Below, piece by piece: positions 9,418-16,198 of a stretch of DNA of 64,000 nt. The DNA lies in the NCBI RefSeq assembly GCF_021728415.1, contig NZ_JAKKDV010000002.1:310001-374000 (forward strand), given 5' to 3'. This DNA comes from Flaviramulus multivorans. Its GTDB lineage: Bacteria > Bacteroidota > Bacteroidia > Flavobacteriales > Flavobacteriaceae. Below the pieces are notes generated by a model. That model searched no databases and was not told the DNA's origin. It was given only the letters and a program-made list of their open reading frames with translations. How positions within the stretch are numbered: the stretch's first letter is position 1; the number at the start of each line of letters is the position of its first letter. Both the position numbers and the translations under genes were made by a program.

Positions 9418-9466
9418 TGTCCACCATTTGTCCATGCCATAAATTTTTATGTCCATAGTTTGTCTA
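9418..9466 (+). promoter_or_regulatory. Array of TGTCCA hexamers with 11-bp period (module 1)
   Basis: TGTCCA begins at 9418, 9429 and 9450, and TGTCTA at 9461. Spacings are 11, 21 and 11 bp, so the units are close to helical phase. The last unit ends 34 bases before the predicted -7 box at 9500. The same 34-base distance is seen in module 2. It is a likely binding array for an activator, perhaps the adjacent TPR regulator. Confidence 0.6.
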
Positions 9467-9475
9467 CTGACAAAA

Positions 9476-9507
9476 TTAAGATACACAATATCAATACATT
9501 AGGTTTG
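9476..9507 (+). promoter_or_regulatory. Predicted promoter of module 1 lipoprotein genes
   Basis: The -7 box TAGGTTTG (9500-9507) fits TAnnTTTG exactly. The -33 position holds only TTA (9476-9478, 21-base spacer), a weak box that fits a need for an activator. Transcription would start near 9513 and give a leader of about 110 bases. Confidence 0.6.
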
Positions 9508-9529
9508 TATAGTCATTAATTTGACCATA
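9508..9529. promoter_or_regulatory. Dyad spanning predicted transcription start (module 1)
   Basis: TATAGTCA (9508-9515), 6 bases, then TGACCATA (9522-9529). The arms are complementary at 7 of 8 positions. The matching dyad in module 2 is TTGTCA-N6-TGACAA. The GTCA-N6-TGAC core and its position over the predicted start are conserved. Confidence 0.5.
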
Positions 9530-9531
9530 CA

Positions 9532-9613
9532 GTTTTGTGGTGTCTTGCACTGGTTTAGGCTGCAGATATAACCAGTAGCAAGCGCTACAAAAACAAAATA
9601 TTAACCACAAAAC
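9532..9613 (+). ncRNA. Structured 5' leader hairpin (module 1)
   Basis: The main hairpin covers 9532-9594 with about 23 pairs and three bulges. GTTTTGTGGTG pairs with CGCTAC plus AAAAC, CTTGC with GCAAG, and ACTGGTT with AACCAGT. The loop contains GGCTGCAGA. CCACAAAAC at 9605-9613 is the exact reverse complement of GTTTTGTGG at the hairpin base, so two exclusive pairings are possible. It ends 9 bases before the ATG. The paralogous leader at 13097 keeps both pairings with compensating changes. Confidence 0.65.
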
Positions 9614-9621
9614 AATGTATT

Positions 9622-9987
9622 ATGAAAACTTTATCAAAATTAACATTTTTTGCAATTTTAATAGCATTAAATATTTCATGTAGTAAAGAGGAAGGTTGCT
9701 CTACCGATAACACGGGTAATGTAATAATCGAAAATACCAATGCTAAATACCGTTTACACTTTTACAAAAGTAGTCCTAAAGCATCAAACACTCCAGGTGA
9801 TTTAATTGTTGAACCAAGTTCAAAAGGAACTATTAGTCTACCCGCTGGAAATTACACAACACATATAAGATTATTTACAGGTGGCTGTAATGAAGATGGT
9901 TCGAGATGCTTCGTTTCATGGTCAACTTTAGCCGAAAATAAGGAACTCGACCTATCTAGTTGTGAAGATTTAAACTTAATATATTAA
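9622..9987 (+). CDS. Small lipoprotein, module 1 family member
   Basis: The protein has 121 residues with a lipoprotein signal (lipobox NISC, Cys near residue 20). The mature part is beta-rich and shares a pattern with the proteins at 13189 and 13570: G-x-(V/L)-x-I-x-N near the start, Y-x-x-H-x-Y, a TISLPAGNYT segment, and cysteines near the end (CNEDGSRC, SSCEDL). I do not recognise a named family. It follows the structured leader and precedes a cadherin-like lipoprotein gene by 11 bases, so the two form an operon. It could be the ligand or output of the upstream regulator. Confidence 0.75.
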   Translation: MKTLSKLTFFAILIALNISCSKEEGCSTDNTGNVIIENTNAKYRLHFYKSSPKASNTPGDLIVEPSSKGTISLPAGNYTTHIRLFTGGCNEDGSRCFVSWSTLAENKELDLSSCEDLNLIY

Positions 9988-9998
9988 AACCATACATT

Positions 9999-10967
9999 AT
10001 GAAACCACAAAACAATTTAATTAAAGTATTACTATTAGGCTTGCTAATTATAATTTCATCGTGTAGCAAAGATGAAGTACCGACCGTGATAAGTGCTAAT
10101 GACCTTAACAAAACTATGGATGAAAATCCAGAAACTGGAGCATCCATAGGAACTATTTCTACCAACATTTCAGGCACCTTTTCAATAATTTCACAAAACC
10201 CAAATGGAGCTTTTGCGATAAACCCCCAAACAGGAGAAGTTACCGTCGCTGATGCCTCTCTTTTTGATTTTGAAATCAACACAACACTTCAAGCCGTAGT
10301 TGTTGCTTCTGAAGCTGGTGCAGAATCTATTGCTCTTGTAAATGTTACCTTAAACAACATAGATGATATATATTTTTTGCTTTCAGACTCAAAACCTGCC
10401 TACGAAACTGCCAGTAATGGAGATTGGATTGCCATAACTGAAACAGAATACAATATACTAGCGGATAATCTAAATGAAGTCCATAAAGTTGGTACTACTG
10501 ATGCAGAATATAATAGCAGTCCTGGTTTATTCTCCGGATCATCTGGATGGATTAGAGCTAATACCACTCAACCAAGTATGCCTTCCAATAGTCTATTATT
10601 TGCATTTAAGTTTAAACCAAACTCCGGTACTGGTACTGGAGCCAAAGTAAAAGTTTCAACTACAAGTGCCACGAAAGGTTATATGGATTTTGGAAGCAAT
10701 CTTCCTACGAATAACCAAGAAAGTGGAGGCAGTCTTCATTATCTCTTTAAAGGCAATAATACGCCAACCGAAGCACCTGGTTTCATATGTTTTTACACAG
10801 CACCTGGTGGAATTAATGGAGCCAATTCAGTTTCTTCAACAAGTGCCGTTGATAAAGTAACTGCCAACATACAAGGTGATCATAGTGATCTTAGTAGTGC
10901 AGTATTCAGAGATAATTGGGTGTTTTTCTATCAAGGATTAAGCACCACTCAAAAACAATGGGACTAA
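9999..10967 (+). CDS. Lipoprotein with cadherin-like domain
   Basis: The protein has 322 residues and a lipobox (ISSC, Cys about residue 24). Residues 40-125 resemble a cadherin-type repeat (MDENPETGASIGTIS, FAINPQTGEVTVADASLFDFE, ALVNVTLNNIDD). The remaining 200 residues contain no domain I recognise and read like a secreted carbohydrate-binding or lectin-like fold. It is probably an outer-membrane-anchored surface protein. It is the second gene of module 1. A run of 11 T follows the stop codon, then a terminator hairpin. Confidence 0.75.
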   Translation: MKPQNNLIKVLLLGLLIIISSCSKDEVPTVISANDLNKTMDENPETGASIGTISTNISGTFSIISQNPNGAFAINPQTGEVTVADASLFDFEINTTLQAVVVASEAGAESIALVNVTLNNIDDIYFLLSDSKPAYETASNGDWIAITETEYNILADNLNEVHKVGTTDAEYNSSPGLFSGSSGWIRANTTQPSMPSNSLLFAFKFKPNSGTGTGAKVKVSTTSATKGYMDFGSNLPTNNQESGGSLHYLFKGNNTPTEAPGFICFYTAPGGINGANSVSSTSAVDKVTANIQGDHSDLSSAVFRDNWVFFYQGLSTTQKQWD

Positions 10968-10997
10968 GTTTTAAATTTTTTTTTTTGAGTTAGTTAG

Positions 10998-11031
10998 AAA
11001 AAGACTGTGCATATAAGCTCAGTCTTTTTTT
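10998..11031 (+). terminator. Rho-independent terminator of module 1
   Basis: The stem is AAAGACTG-GC paired with GC-CAGTCTTT around ATATAA, with one T/T mismatch, followed by a T-run (11024-11031). It lies just after the cadherin-lipoprotein gene. Confidence 0.75.
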
Positions 11032-11057
11032 CATTAAGCCAGAAAGTTTATTGTAAC

Positions 11058-11088
11058 TTGATTTAAAACGAATAAAACGGTATTTTTA
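11058..11088 (+). promoter_or_regulatory. Predicted promoter of second TPR regulator gene
   Basis: TTG (11058-11060), 20 bases, then TATTTTTA (11081-11088). The GGTATTTTTATCAAA string around the -7 box is identical to that of the 7542 gene. Confidence 0.6.
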
Positions 11089-11110
11089 TCAAACACCAAC
11101 CCGTTGATTC

Positions 11111-12964
11111 ATGAAAAAGGTCTTTTTAATACTTTCCCTAGTTCCTTTAACATTATTTTCTCAAACCAATCACGAAATTGACAGTTTACTAAATGTTTAT
11201 AATAACCTGTCAGATAACGCGGATAAGGTCTACATACTTGACAGGCTACACTATGCAACATTATATAACGATGTGAAATCAGCTAAAAAATATGCTTTAG
11301 ACATGCTTAATTTGGCAACTAAATTGAAAGAAACAGAGGAAATTGGTTATGCAAACTACAATATCGGGGTCAGCTATAGAATATTAGGACAAAAAGATTC
11401 AGCTGTGATATACTTTAAAAAAGCCAAGACAATATTTGAAACTAAGGGCTACAGCAAAGGAGAATCTCTGGTGAATAGTGCTTTTGCTACTTTGGCTCTT
11501 GAAAGTGGAAATCATGTTCTTGCCATGGAACTAACCCAAAAAAACATCAGTATCGCCAGAGCGAACAAAGATTCCTCCAATGTTGGGGTATCTTATAAAT
11601 TTCTTGGCTTTATCCTGAGAGAAAAAGGAGATCTCGAAAAAGCGCTCGACTATTGCTTTAGCGCTTTAAAGCTTTTAACAGATCCTTATTTTAAGCTGGA
11701 AAGAGCCGATACTTTTTCTGAAATTGGGCGGATAGAATATGAATTAGGCAATTATGAAAGCGCTAATAAGTACCAGTATGAAGCCAAAGCAATTTATGAG
11801 GAAGAAAACGACCTTGAATATTTGGCTCAAAGCCTTAAGCACATAGGCACTAATTATTATAATCTTAAGGCCTATGACCAAGCTGAAAAAAACTTCAATG
11901 AGGCGCTTCAATTGGCTCGAAAAATACCATCACCAACGATTGAAGGCTTAACACTCTTAGAGTTGGGCAAAACGCATATGCAGTTAAACCAACCAAATAA
12001 GGCATTAAATTATTTAAGAACTGCTATGGATTTTGGGGAGAAAAATGACCGTATCATGGATGTTATTCTTGCTTCTTATCAAATAAGTGATTTTTATTAT
12101 AAGCAGAACAACATGCAGATGGCTATGAAATATGCCAATGATGCCATTAAGCTGGCGGATTCGGTTAAGCTGCCAAATATGCTTTCCCTTTCGTATGAAT
12201 TACGGTCCAACATATATAAAAAAGGAAGATCTTATGGTCCTGCATTAGAAGATTTTACGACCTTTAAAATGATACAAGATAGTTTGTACCATATTGAAAA
12301 AGCAAAGGAAATAGAAAAGCTTAAAGCAATCTATGAAACCGAAAAAAAGGAATTACAAATTGCACAACAAGAAACCGCCATTTCCCTTCTGGAACAGGAA
12401 GCTAGGATAAATAAATTACAAAAAATACTTTTGGGGGGTGGTCTGGTGCTTTCCTTACTACTTTTTGGTTTAGGGCTTTACGCCATACGTCAAAAAATGA
12501 AGCGCAATCGTTTGGAAAAAGAACGTGTTAAAGCGGAACTAGATTTTAAAAAGAAAGAACTCACTACTCATGCTTTGCACTTAGCTAAAAAGAACGAAGT
12601 TTTAGAAAATTTAAAACAACAGGCTAAAACATTAAAGGCGAATTCAAAAGAGAGTAAAGGCTATCAGGACCTCATAAAGACCATAAATTTTGATCAGCAG
12701 GATGATAAGAATTGGGAAAACTTTACCCAGTACTTTGAGCAAGTACATAAGGATTTCAGTTCTAATGTGAAGTTAAAATACCCCGAAGTCACCAAAAATG
12801 AACTTCGATTTATGGCACTTATTAAAATGAATATGTCATCAAAAGAAATTGCCACTATTTTAAATATTTCTGCCGACGGGGTTAAAAAAGCAAGACAACG
12901 TCTCAGAAAAAAAATGGATTTAACCCCTCAAGATTCGCTTGAAAACGCTGTTTTAGCTATTTAA
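11111..12964 (+). CDS. Transmembrane TPR regulator with C-terminal LuxR-type HTH (module 2)
   Basis: The protein has 617 residues and is a full-length paralogue of the 7542 product. It has a signal peptide (MKKVFLILSLVPLTLFS), TPR repeats over about residues 60-390 (YANYNIGVSYRILGQ, LKHIGTNYYNLKAYDQAEKN), one membrane segment near 439-458 (GLVLSLLLFGLGLYAI), the coiled coil FKKKELTTHALHLAKKNEVL (identical to module 1) and an HTH (SSKEIATILNIS, KKARQRLRKKMDL). The TPR half has diverged far more than the HTH half. This suggests different ligands but similar DNA sites. It starts after the module 1 terminator and has its own promoter. Confidence 0.88.
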   Translation: MKKVFLILSLVPLTLFSQTNHEIDSLLNVYNNLSDNADKVYILDRLHYATLYNDVKSAKKYALDMLNLATKLKETEEIGYANYNIGVSYRILGQKDSAVIYFKKAKTIFETKGYSKGESLVNSAFATLALESGNHVLAMELTQKNISIARANKDSSNVGVSYKFLGFILREKGDLEKALDYCFSALKLLTDPYFKLERADTFSEIGRIEYELGNYESANKYQYEAKAIYEEENDLEYLAQSLKHIGTNYYNLKAYDQAEKNFNEALQLARKIPSPTIEGLTLLELGKTHMQLNQPNKALNYLRTAMDFGEKNDRIMDVILASYQISDFYYKQNNMQMAMKYANDAIKLADSVKLPNMLSLSYELRSNIYKKGRSYGPALEDFTTFKMIQDSLYHIEKAKEIEKLKAIYETEKKELQIAQQETAISLLEQEARINKLQKILLGGGLVLSLLLFGLGLYAIRQKMKRNRLEKERVKAELDFKKKELTTHALHLAKKNEVLENLKQQAKTLKANSKESKGYQDLIKTINFDQQDDKNWENFTQYFEQVHKDFSSNVKLKYPEVTKNELRFMALIKMNMSSKEIATILNISADGVKKARQRLRKKMDLTPQDSLENAVLAI

Positions 12965-13014
12965 TTTATTTCACACAACGTCTCAAAACCCTTTTAAACA
13001 CTAAAGTTAAAAGG

Positions 13015-13031
13015 TGTACCCCCTTTGTACC
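13015..13031 (+). promoter_or_regulatory. TGTACC hexamer pair with 11-bp period (module 2)
   Basis: TGTACC starts at 13015 and 13026. The second unit ends 34 bases before the -7 box at 13065, the same distance as in module 1. The hexamer differs from module 1 at one base (TGTACC against TGTCCA-type). That could reflect different regulator specificity. Confidence 0.55.
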
Positions 13032-13043
13032 CCATTGAAATTT

Positions 13044-13072
13044 TTATTAACAAAATCAAGGATATAGGTTTG
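13044..13072 (+). promoter_or_regulatory. Predicted promoter of module 2 lipoprotein genes
   Basis: The -7 box TAGGTTTG (13065-13072) is identical to that of module 1. The -33 region has no TTG, only TTA at 13044-13046. The start of transcription is expected near 13078, giving a leader of about 110 bases. Confidence 0.55.
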
Positions 13073-13074
13073 TG

Positions 13075-13092
13075 TTGTCATTAAGTTGACAA
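13075..13092. promoter_or_regulatory. Dyad spanning predicted transcription start (module 2)
   Basis: TTGTCA (13075-13080), 6 bases (TTAAGT), TGACAA (13087-13092), a perfect dyad. It is the counterpart of 9508-9529. Confidence 0.5.
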
Positions 13093-13096
13093 ACAA

Positions 13097-13180
13097 GTTT
13101 TGTGGAGTCTTGCGCTGGTTATGGCTGCAGACAAAACCAGAGGCAAGAAACTCCAAAAACTAAACATTAATCCACAAAAT
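13097..13180 (+). ncRNA. Structured 5' leader hairpin (module 2)
   Basis: The hairpin covers 13097-13160 with about 22 pairs. GTTTT pairs with AAAAC, TGGAGT with ACTCCA, CTTGC with GCAAG and CTGGTT with AACCAG. The loop holds GGCTGCAGA as in module 1. The middle stem differs from module 1 on both sides yet still pairs. CCACAAAAT (13172-13180) can pair instead with GTTTTGTGG at the base, with one G-U pair. It ends 8 bases before the ATG. Confidence 0.65.
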
Positions 13181-13188
13181 AATGTATT

Positions 13189-13563
13189 ATGAAAACTCAA
13201 GTAAAACAAAAAGTATTACCTGTATTTATTTTAATATTACAAATTGCATTAGTTGCAAACTTTACTTCCTGTTCTGTAGAAGGCCAAGAAACTTGCGATG
13301 GAAACGGTTGGCTTACTATAACCAACAACAATCGCTCTTATCAACTACATGTTTACGAAAACGCTTCAAGTGTAGAGCGTTCTGATAGAGATGGGGATTA
13401 TATTATAAATGCTCAAGGTAAAAAAACAATTACTTTACCTGAAGGACCTTACACGCTCTATTTAAGATATAAGACCAATACTGGTCAATGGAATGTTGTA
13501 GATAGTAGTCTAGAAATGGACATTTACACATGTCAAGAAGAATTTATAACCTATTCAAACTAA
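13189..13563 (+). CDS. Small lipoprotein, module 2 family member A
   Basis: The protein has 124 residues with a long basic N-region then a hydrophobic stretch and lipobox (TSC, Cys about residue 29). The family pattern is GWLTITNNN, YQLHVY, GDYIINAQGKKTITLPEGPY and a late Cys (YTC). ATG 13189 is preferred over an ATG at 13182 in another frame because only this frame gives a lipoprotein and matches the paralogues. It is followed 6 bases later by the next family member, so the two are co-translated from one mRNA. Confidence 0.75.
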   Translation: MKTQVKQKVLPVFILILQIALVANFTSCSVEGQETCDGNGWLTITNNNRSYQLHVYENASSVERSDRDGDYIINAQGKKTITLPEGPYTLYLRYKTNTGQWNVVDSSLEMDIYTCQEEFITYSN

Positions 13564-13569
13564 AAAATT

Positions 13570-13971
13570 ATGAAAACTCTATTTAAAACATATCTCAATT
13601 TGTTTTTGGTATTATGTATTTCTATAGTAATCCAGTCTTGTAGCAAGGAAGAGCCATGTAATACCCCGGGTACATTAACCCTAATAAACAACGAAAGTTT
13701 TTACAGTAGGCACGTTTACTTTGTTGAAGATTATAAAGAGGCATCTGCCATTTTGGACAGTGATTTAGCACCAGACTATATTATTGATGCCACAAAAGCA
13801 ATAACCATAAGTTTAGAACCAGGTGACTATACACTTTTTTCGTATGTGTATCAAAGAAGATGTTCAAGGTGCACTTTAATCAAATTGAGCCCAACCCTTT
13901 CTGAACTTGAAGTAAAAAATTGCGCAAATACAATGCAAGAATTTCCAGATTTTGATTTAGATCGTAATTAA
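13570..13971 (+). CDS. Small lipoprotein, module 2 family member B
   Basis: The protein has 133 residues with lipobox QSC (Cys about residue 24) followed by SKEEPC, very like SKEEGC in the 9622 product. Family features are GTLTLINNE, RHVYFV, PDYIIDATKAITISLEPGDY and paired cysteines (RRCSRC, KNC). It is the third member of the family in the window. No enzyme motif is visible. It is likely anchored in the outer membrane or the periplasmic side of a membrane. Confidence 0.75.
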   Translation: MKTLFKTYLNLFLVLCISIVIQSCSKEEPCNTPGTLTLINNESFYSRHVYFVEDYKEASAILDSDLAPDYIIDATKAITISLEPGDYTLFSYVYQRRCSRCTLIKLSPTLSELEVKNCANTMQEFPDFDLDRN

Positions 13972-14009
13972 GTATCCACTTTATTTGTTAACTTTTAATA
14001 TTCCACAAA

Positions 14010-14366
14010 ATGAAAACTATAGTTATAAAAACCGTCTTAATTCTTTTTATTACAGTATGCTCTAGTTCCTGTATTTCTTCAAAAAACTATGCCAACAGAG
14101 TAAAAACTTGGGAGGGACATGATGTTAACAACCTTATTACATCTTGGGGACCTCCAGCAGATGTTTATACTATGCCAAATGGGAACAAAATGTACACATG
14201 GTTATACACTAACGACGGCTATATTACTAAACGGTATAACGAATATTTAAACCAAATAGAAGAGCGTAAAGAAACCTATTATTGCAAAACCACTTTCACG
14301 GCTAATGCCAATAATACTATAATTAATTGGAGGTTTCAAGGTAATGCATGTGTTGCATTTAAATAA
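14010..14366 (+). CDS. Small lipoprotein, BamE/SmpA-like short protein
   Basis: The protein has 118 residues and a lipobox-like SSSC or SSC after a hydrophobic stretch. The body has GHDVNNLITSWGPPADVYTM, then NGNKMYTWLY, and ends with C-x-T-x-F...G-N-A-C. This arrangement is seen in small lipoproteins across Gram-negatives whose fold recalls BamE/SmpA. It is not part of the lipoprotein family upstream but is the last gene in the module 2 run, 38 bases after it. CCACAAAA again lies next to the start codon. Confidence 0.7.
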   Translation: MKTIVIKTVLILFITVCSSSCISSKNYANRVKTWEGHDVNNLITSWGPPADVYTMPNGNKMYTWLYTNDGYITKRYNEYLNQIEERKETYYCKTTFTANANNTIINWRFQGNACVAFK

Positions 14367-14374
14367 ATAACAAC

Positions 14375-15976
14375 TTAAAAGGTTAAAATTAAAAATTCAC
14401 CTTTTAATGGCTCTAAACATTCAACGAGTTTAGGTATGAGTTGTTCTCCAAATTCTAAGTAAAACTCTGAGAAGTTAGTGTTTCGCTCTTGTAAACTACC
14501 ATTAGGAAACAATTGATTTTGAAGTTCTGTCATTCTGAAAACTTGGTCTGACAGAGCTTTTTTTTGTGCTTTAAGTAAGCGTTTTTCTAAGATATCCAAT
14601 CCCTTTAACTGTTTAACTTCTTGAGCTTTTACAGCACCTAAAAAGGATTTGTCGGTTTGTTCAGCCAATTTATATAAGTCTTCAAATTGTTTTATTAAAT
14701 GCTCTTTTTGGCTTGAAAAATCGATGTCTATATTAGATATTTCCCTTACCTTTTTATTAATAAAAGCATCCCGTTTTAAAAAAATATCTTCAGCAGAAAT
14801 ATTTAATTTTTCAAGTTTTTTGTGTTGACTTTCGGATTGAATTAAAGCAGAATTACGCAATAATAATATGGGGAAAGGTATTTTTACTTCATCAAAAAAT
14901 TGTTTTAACTGAAACCAATACGCTAACTCTCCTCCACCTCCAATATAACAAAGGTTAGGTAAAATTACTTCTTGATATAACGGACGCATTATGACATTTG
15001 GTGAAAACCGTTCTGGAACCTCATCGAGGTGTTTTAGTATCTCACTCCTGCTCCATACAATATCTGTGTTTAAAACTTTGTAAATGTCGTCTTCAAACAC
15101 AATGCGCTCACGTAAATTTTTGCTTAAATAAAACAAATTAATTTCTCGCGGATTTACCTGTACTTTGTAGTTATCTGATAAGTTGTTTAGTCGTTTAGTT
15201 GTTTTAGAAACAGCATCAAAGGATATTTGATATGCTAATTCTTCTTCCATAAAAGGAATGAATTGCTTTTTCAAGTCTTTATCGTTAGCATCAACAATTA
15301 CTAGTCCATACTCCTTAAACAATTCGTTGGCTAAATATAGAGTGGCATCTGCTAAATTTTTGTGCTCCAAATAAGCACTTTTAAATAGAGACTTTAAACG
15401 CTCAGCATTTTGTGAAGACCCTAAATCTAAAGAAAATAGCTTAAAAACATTTTCTAATCCATCTGTTGATAATTCTCCAACAGCACCAGATGCTTCTCTG
15501 TTCCAATGTACTTTTTTCCCTTTAAAGTTAAAATAGTTAATTTCATCAAAGTCATGGTCTTCAGTCGCCATCCAGTAAACTGGAACAAAATTATAATCGG
15601 GATATTGAGTTTTTAATTCTCTAGACAGATTAATGGCTGAAACTATTTTGTATAAAAAGTACAAAGGTCCCGTGAACAAATTTAGCTGATGGCCTGTAGT
15701 AATGGTAAAAGTATTATCAAGTTTTAAACTCGCAATGTTTTGTAATGTATTTTCAGAAGTTTCGATTTTACTGTATTGACTATTAAGTGCTTGAACTAAA
15801 ATACTTCTAGATTGCGGTTGAAAAGAAAGAGACTTTTCTTCAATTTGATTTTTAAAATTCTCAATATTAGGAAACCTATTATAAAAGGGTTTTAACTCTG
15901 TTTTTTCATCTAAATAATCACAAATTAATGACGAAAAATAGCCTGTTTTATAAAAAGGTATACTGTGTTGATGCAT
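14375..15976 (-). CDS. bshC: Bacillithiol biosynthesis cysteine-adding enzyme BshC
   Basis: The start at 15976 (MHQHSIPFYKTGYFSSLI) gives 533 residues, normal for BshC. BshC adds cysteine to glucosaminyl malate in the last step of bacillithiol synthesis. Family features include TGHQLNLFTGPLYFLYKI, PVYWMATEDHDFDEI and CYIGGGGELAYW, followed by the C-terminal coiled coil. It is cytoplasmic. It is convergent with the lipoprotein gene at 14010, with only 8 bases between the stops. An AAAAGGT/ACCTTTT hairpin overlaps the junction. Confidence 0.95.
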   Translation of the reverse strand: MHQHSIPFYKTGYFSSLICDYLDEKTELKPFYNRFPNIENFKNQIEEKSLSFQPQSRSILVQALNSQYSKIETSENTLQNIASLKLDNTFTITTGHQLNLFTGPLYFLYKIVSAINLSRELKTQYPDYNFVPVYWMATEDHDFDEINYFNFKGKKVHWNREASGAVGELSTDGLENVFKLFSLDLGSSQNAERLKSLFKSAYLEHKNLADATLYLANELFKEYGLVIVDANDKDLKKQFIPFMEEELAYQISFDAVSKTTKRLNNLSDNYKVQVNPREINLFYLSKNLRERIVFEDDIYKVLNTDIVWSRSEILKHLDEVPERFSPNVIMRPLYQEVILPNLCYIGGGGELAYWFQLKQFFDEVKIPFPILLLRNSALIQSESQHKKLEKLNISAEDIFLKRDAFINKKVREISNIDIDFSSQKEHLIKQFEDLYKLAEQTDKSFLGAVKAQEVKQLKGLDILEKRLLKAQKKALSDQVFRMTELQNQLFPNGSLQERNTNFSEFYLEFGEQLIPKLVECLEPLKGEFLILTF

Positions 15977-16198
15977 CTTGTAATTTAAAAACATGTAAAT
16001 ATACGGCTATTCGATTTTTAACATTCTAAAAAATAAGTTAAGAATACTTTTGTAAATACAATTTTTGAAAGCGTTATTAAGCAAAATATAAAGTGTTAAA
16101 ATACAATTAATTAGATGCAGATATTTGGTTTTTTAACACTTTAAATTATCAATTTTTTGTATCTTTTAAACAAAAATCTCACTAAAAACTAAGAAATC

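Noticed and set aside
13182-13385. Open frame starting MYYENSSK that overlaps the 13189 lipoprotein gene
   Set aside because: It is out of frame with the lipoprotein, has no lipobox or family match, and the matching stretch in module 1 does not support it.
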